A DNA stretch of 9,179 nucleotides from Cyclobacteriaceae bacterium. Lineage in GTDB: Bacteria > Bacteroidota > Bacteroidia > Cytophagales > Cyclobacteriaceae. A program made the translations under genes and the position numbers. Below, piece after piece: positions 6,801 to 9,179 of this stretch; within the stretch, counting starts at the first letter, position 1; each line of letters begins with the position of its first letter. The stretch lies in the NCBI GenBank assembly GCA_030589835.1, contig JAUUZS010000130.1, forward strand, positions 1-9,179, written 5' to 3'. The notes under the pieces are model-generated. The model did no database searches and was not told the origin of the DNA. It saw only the letters and a program-made list of their open reading frames with translations.

Positions 6801-7309
6801 AAATCACTTCAGATGATAGAGTGCGTAATGAAATGAATAATTTCCCACGATTTGTTGGAGGTATCTCATTAGGTTTTACGTGGAAGAATTTTGACGTGTC
6901 GGCCTTGGTACAGGGTGCTTCAGGTGCGCAGCAATATGTACTGCTGTCATCAGGTGAATTTGGAAACTATTTGCAGGATTTCTTTGATGAAAGATGGACA
7001 GTAGATAATCCTAATGCATCAGGACCACGTGTGTACAACAGAAGTGACCAGTATTGGGCAGCTAATGGCAATACACACTTCCTAAGAAGCACAGACTATA
7101 TCCGTGTTAAGAATTTGAAGATCGCTTATACCTTGCCTGCTGATATGTTGGAAAAGGCAGGAATCAAATATACGCAGGTTTTTGTTAGCGGCATGAACCT
7201 GATTACCTGGGATAAGTTCAAAGTATATGATCCTGAAAGTGAGTCTAGCACTTCTTCTAACTATCCTCAAAGGAGACTGTTTAATCTTGGTTTGAATTTA
7301 ACATTCTAA
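3851..7309 (+). CDS. SusC/RagA-family TonB-dependent outer-membrane transporter with STN signalling domain
   Basis: The protein forms a 22-strand outer-membrane barrel that imports substrate using TonB energy, together with the SusD-like lipoprotein. From ATG 3851 it has 1152 residues. ATG 3875 (residue 9) leaves a more typical signal peptide, MKFKLPKKLMTLSKYFLSVV, with cleavage probable near IWA-TD, and may be the real start. An STN domain lies at about 55-127 and marks the transporter as able to signal to FecR. A carboxypeptidase-regulatory-like beta-sandwich (145-222) begins ITGKVLSSEDDSGLPGANVI. It is followed by the TonB-box region DEIIVVGYGEQKK (225-237), then a plug domain (about 240-352) with QIRIRGINTLNNSSALIVID and VLKDASAAIYGAQAANGVIL. 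The barrel fills the rest and ends in aromatic LNLTF. DVDGDGEITSDD (978-989) resembles an EF-hand calcium loop, common in SusC proteins. The gene is intact. Substrate specificity is not apparent. Confidence 0.97.
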   Translation: MFKLNEIIMKFKLPKKLMTLSKYFLSVVLMQCLFLQNIWATDINNQEVKSVTDVSLNLKVQNASLSELFQVIEKNTDFYFSFSSEDISNDFTYSKTEKNITVRDVLLDVSEKADLKFKQVNRNIIVQKNELNNTTPKVEIVIQGITITGKVLSSEDDSGLPGANVIVKGTSTGTVTDLDGNYSLEVPDQNATVVFSSVGYTSVEVVVGNRSTIDITLNVDVTSLDEIIVVGYGEQKKATITGAVSSVDGEVVREFATNNVSGALVGQVPGLMVVNRSGEPGADDSQIRIRGINTLNNSSALIVIDGIANRDGGLARLNPNDIETITVLKDASAAIYGAQAANGVILVTTKRGKAGAPEISLNLNVGMNQPTRLPEVLNSPDYVQALNEIDEYHYKIPPRYSAEDIQKYGDGSDPWRYPNTDWYGEALKPWSPQGNANISLSGGTDDGLTYFVSAGNTWEDGYFQNSAVGYNQYNFRTNIDVKLRKNIKLRFDVSGRQEKRQYTQERGSGTFRILYGMKPTIPAFWPQRSTDDERLPGPDFESGRNPAVTSTDITGYNNSDNYVFQSNIGLDIDDLFTIEGLSFVGNVAIDKSFEEHKNWRTPWTLYTWDGSYNSPGTMNANGEPDLQGSLKGGTAPQLEESRWRRDGFTGNMRLNYVKNVQNHGFSIMAGIERQTETEYFMSAFRNDYVTDQLPYLDFGADNTNKTNNGAQWDQARLNYFGRVNYAFRDRYLVEFVWRYDGSQIFDPEFRWGFFPGVSAGWVLTEESFMSNVSWVSRLKLRGSYGTLGNDKIDPYQYLATFEFGGNYIFDETTDTKSLRPSSVANQGVSWEVAKNTNIGIEGSLFDGKINFEFDVFKNLRTEILWPANASIPQSSGILNPPHQNIGEVENKGVDYSVTYANSINQDMSWNIGFNGGYAKNKILFWDEPAGNLPWQISTGRPIGSSLYYNSIGIFKDQAAVDAYPSWPGAEPGDVIFEDVDGDGEITSDDRVRNEMNNFPRFVGGISLGFTWKNFDVSALVQGASGAQQYVLLSSGEFGNYLQDFFDERWTVDNPNASGPRVYNRSDQYWAANGNTHFLRSTDYIRVKNLKIAYTLPADMLEKAGIKYTQVFVSGMNLITWDKFKVYDPESESSTSSNYPQRRLFNLGLNLTF

Positions 7310-7312
7310 AAA

Positions 7313-9103
7313 ATGATTAAGATGAAAAATATTCAAAAAATACTATTTATAGTCATGGTTTCGGTTCTGCTCAATGCGTGTAGTACGGATTTTCTGAACC
7401 TTGCACCAAAAGACAGTATTAGTGAAACTGCTGTTTGGTCTGATCCAAACCTGGTGGAGCTATTTGTAAATGAGATGTACCGGGGCTTAGGCCACGGTCA
7501 CCACGAAGCGGAACTTGGGTCTATGGCTGATGAGAGCCACTTTATCCATAATTATGGAACAAACCAAGTCGTTGCTTCTCTGATTACCCCATCTGATATT
7601 GGGCAATGGAATGCTGGAAACCAGAATGCGTATAGGTGGGGGCAAGTGTATAGCTATATCAGGAATGCCATGTTGTTCATGGAAAACATCGATGATGTTC
7701 CCTTTACCGATGAAGCATGGCGTACCAGGCTAAAAGGTGAAGTGCATTTCCTGATTGCCTATTACTACCATAATCTGGTAAGGCTACATGGCGGTGTTCC
7801 CATTGTTACACGTACCTTTGGTTTGGAAGATGAATTTGAAATTCCAAGGAATACTCTGAAGGAGTGTATCGATCATATCGTTGCCAATGCAGATGCTGCT
7901 GCCGCAATTTTACCGGTTCGACAGGAAGGTTCAAATTTGGGTAGGGCCAACAGAAGCGGTGCCTTAGCCTTAAAATCAAGGATATTGCTATGGGCGGCCA
8001 GTGATTTAGTGCATGTGAAATGGTACGGCAGCTTTGAACAAGAGAATTTGGTAACCATCGGAGGAGACCGAACTGCAGCCTGGAATGCTGCAAAAGCTGC
8101 TGCCAAAGCAGTTATGGATTTAGATTTTCAGCTAGAGGATGATGCAACTAAAACTCCATTTGAGAACTACACCAATCTTTTTGTAGAAAAGAGCAGTAAG
8201 GAGCACATCTTCAGTCGGTATTTTATTGCCTCAAATGGATGGGATTCTGAAGATAGCAATACCCATTCACCATTATTCAATGGACCTAATGGGTATTCTG
8301 CCTGGGCGGGTAATACCCCAATTCAGGCATTGGTAGATGATTATGAAATGGATGATGGTACACGATTCGATTGGAGCAATCCGGTACATGCGGCTGCTCC
8401 ATACGAAAACCGTGATCCGCGTTTCTACGCTTCCATTCTTTATGATGGAGCTCCGTGGAGACAACGTCCATCAAGTACGGCCAGTTATGATCCGACAAAT
8501 ACAATCAGTATACGAACGATCTATAATGGGATGACAGCAGATCAAAATGATGTAGCTAAATATGGTGTAGATACGCGTCAGGGACCACAGCAAACATGGA
8601 ATGGTGGATATACAGGCTATTACTTACGTAAAACCATTGACATATCTGTTGATCCGGAATTTGCATATGCAGGTGCTAACCAGGAAGTGCCATGGCATTT
8701 CTTCAGACTCGGCGAAATTTACCTGAACTATGCAGAGGCGTGTAATGAACTTGATCAGGATGGCGAAGCCAAAACCTATCTGAATATGCTTCGTTCCCGT
8801 GCAGGTATGCCGGATATTACAGAAACCGGAGATGCACTGAGGCAAAGGATACGCAATGAGCGACGCATAGAGATGTTTAATGAGCAGTCGCGTTACTTTG
8901 ACGTAAGACGCTGGTTGATTGGTGCTGATGTATATAAAAATACTGAAGGCATCGTCATTGATGAACTCTCTGATGGAAGCGTTAATTACTCTACCAGGGA
9001 AGTTGGTCAGGCTCGTGGATGGGCTGATAAGACTAACTTATTACCTATTCTACAGGACGAAATGAATCGTAACACGACATTGATCCAAAATCCTCTTTAT
9101 TAG
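7313..9103 (+). CDS. SusD/RagB-family nutrient-binding outer-membrane lipoprotein
   Basis: The 596-residue surface lipoprotein acts as the hinged substrate-binding lid on the SusC barrel. The signal peptide ends in the lipobox LNAC, with the lipidated cysteine at residue 23. The residues after it, STDF, resemble the Ser-Asp-rich export signals that send Bacteroidota lipoproteins to the cell surface. The N-terminal SusD-like region starts at DFLNLAPKDS and contains the tetratricopeptide-type helices. The C-terminal SusD/RagB region has FFRLGEIYLNYAEA (463-476) and the signature IRNERRIEMFNEQSRYFDVRRW (513-534; arginines and FDVRRW are the key residues). Size is normal. The ATG lies three bases after the SusC stop; a second in-frame ATG at 7322 gives an equally good signal peptide. 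This spacing implies co-transcription and probably translational coupling. The ligand cannot be deduced. Confidence 0.97.
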   Translation: MIKMKNIQKILFIVMVSVLLNACSTDFLNLAPKDSISETAVWSDPNLVELFVNEMYRGLGHGHHEAELGSMADESHFIHNYGTNQVVASLITPSDIGQWNAGNQNAYRWGQVYSYIRNAMLFMENIDDVPFTDEAWRTRLKGEVHFLIAYYYHNLVRLHGGVPIVTRTFGLEDEFEIPRNTLKECIDHIVANADAAAAILPVRQEGSNLGRANRSGALALKSRILLWAASDLVHVKWYGSFEQENLVTIGGDRTAAWNAAKAAAKAVMDLDFQLEDDATKTPFENYTNLFVEKSSKEHIFSRYFIASNGWDSEDSNTHSPLFNGPNGYSAWAGNTPIQALVDDYEMDDGTRFDWSNPVHAAAPYENRDPRFYASILYDGAPWRQRPSSTASYDPTNTISIRTIYNGMTADQNDVAKYGVDTRQGPQQTWNGGYTGYYLRKTIDISVDPEFAYAGANQEVPWHFFRLGEIYLNYAEACNELDQDGEAKTYLNMLRSRAGMPDITETGDALRQRIRNERRIEMFNEQSRYFDVRRWLIGADVYKNTEGIVIDELSDGSVNYSTREVGQARGWADKTNLLPILQDEMNRNTTLIQNPLY

Positions 9104-9136
9104 GGTACAGGAGTCAATTTAGAATTTAAATAAAAG

Positions 9137-9173
9137 GTCATCCGGTCAAATACTGTACCGGATGACTTTTTTT
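9137..9173 (+). terminator. Rho-independent terminator of the susCD operon
   Basis: GTCATCCGGT (9137-9146) pairs perfectly over 10 bp with ACCGGATGAC (9157-9166) around a 10-base loop. Seven T residues follow directly (9167-9173). The hairpin begins 34 bases after the SusD stop codon. The A-run before the left arm can pair with the T-tract if one G bulges, so it may work in both directions. The operon appears to end here, with no enzyme gene in the same transcript. Confidence 0.9.
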
Positions 9174-9179
9174 ATTAAA

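Noticed and set aside
6782..6817. EF-hand/dockerin-like calcium loop in the SusC barrel as a sign of a cellulosome-type domain
   Set aside because: A single DxDGDG loop of this kind is common in the late part of SusC-family barrels. There is no paired dockerin repeat or cohesin.
7806..8106. Overlapping minus-strand ORFs of 77-95 codons inside the susD-like gene
   Set aside because: They lie antisense to a fully conserved SusD coding region and show no domain or leader of their own.

Overview
The window looks like chromosomal DNA of a Bacteroidota bacterium, probably Cytophagales-like. The phylum rests on four things: an adjacent SusC/SusD outer-membrane pair, a FecR-type anti-sigma factor with a C-terminal DUF4974-like region, A/T-rich leaders with little Shine-Dalgarno sequence, and low-to-moderate GC. 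The exact family is a guess.

Layout. Positions 1-257 hold no gene. Three ACGCAAAG-like units at the left edge look like part of a dispersed intergenic repeat. A minus-strand gene (258-1586) encodes a Tat-exported Gfo/Idh/MocA-family oxidoreductase. A 462-bp divergent intergenic region (1587-2048) follows, with candidate promoters for both directions, a perfect 10-bp palindrome, and small ORFs that cannot be assigned. Four plus-strand genes come next: an ECF sigma factor with a GTG start (2049-2663), a FecR-like membrane anti-sigma factor (2734-3765), a SusC-like TonB-dependent transporter with an N-terminal STN signalling domain (3851-7309), and a SusD-like lipoprotein (7313-9103). A strong intrinsic terminator at 9137-9173 ends the unit.

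How the genes fit together. By analogy with FecA/FecR/FecI and with Bacteroides SusC-coupled sigma/anti-sigma pairs, SusD should capture a nutrient, probably a glycan or glycoconjugate, at the cell surface and pass it to SusC for TonB-driven import. Substrate loading would be reported by the periplasmic STN domain of SusC to the periplasmic part of FecR. FecR would then alter the activity of the sigma factor, which would increase transcription of the transporter genes. No glycoside hydrolase, lyase, sulfatase or protease lies in the window, and the terminator directly follows susD, so the sequence does not identify the substrate. The divergent oxidoreductase might act on an imported or released sugar in the periplasm, but only proximity supports that.

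No completely new system is evident. The points most worth a second look are the enzyme-free self-regulated transporter cassette, the overlapping palindromes in front of susC, the GTG-started sigma gene with a possible 30-codon ORF ahead of it, and an alternative pairing that competes with the terminator.
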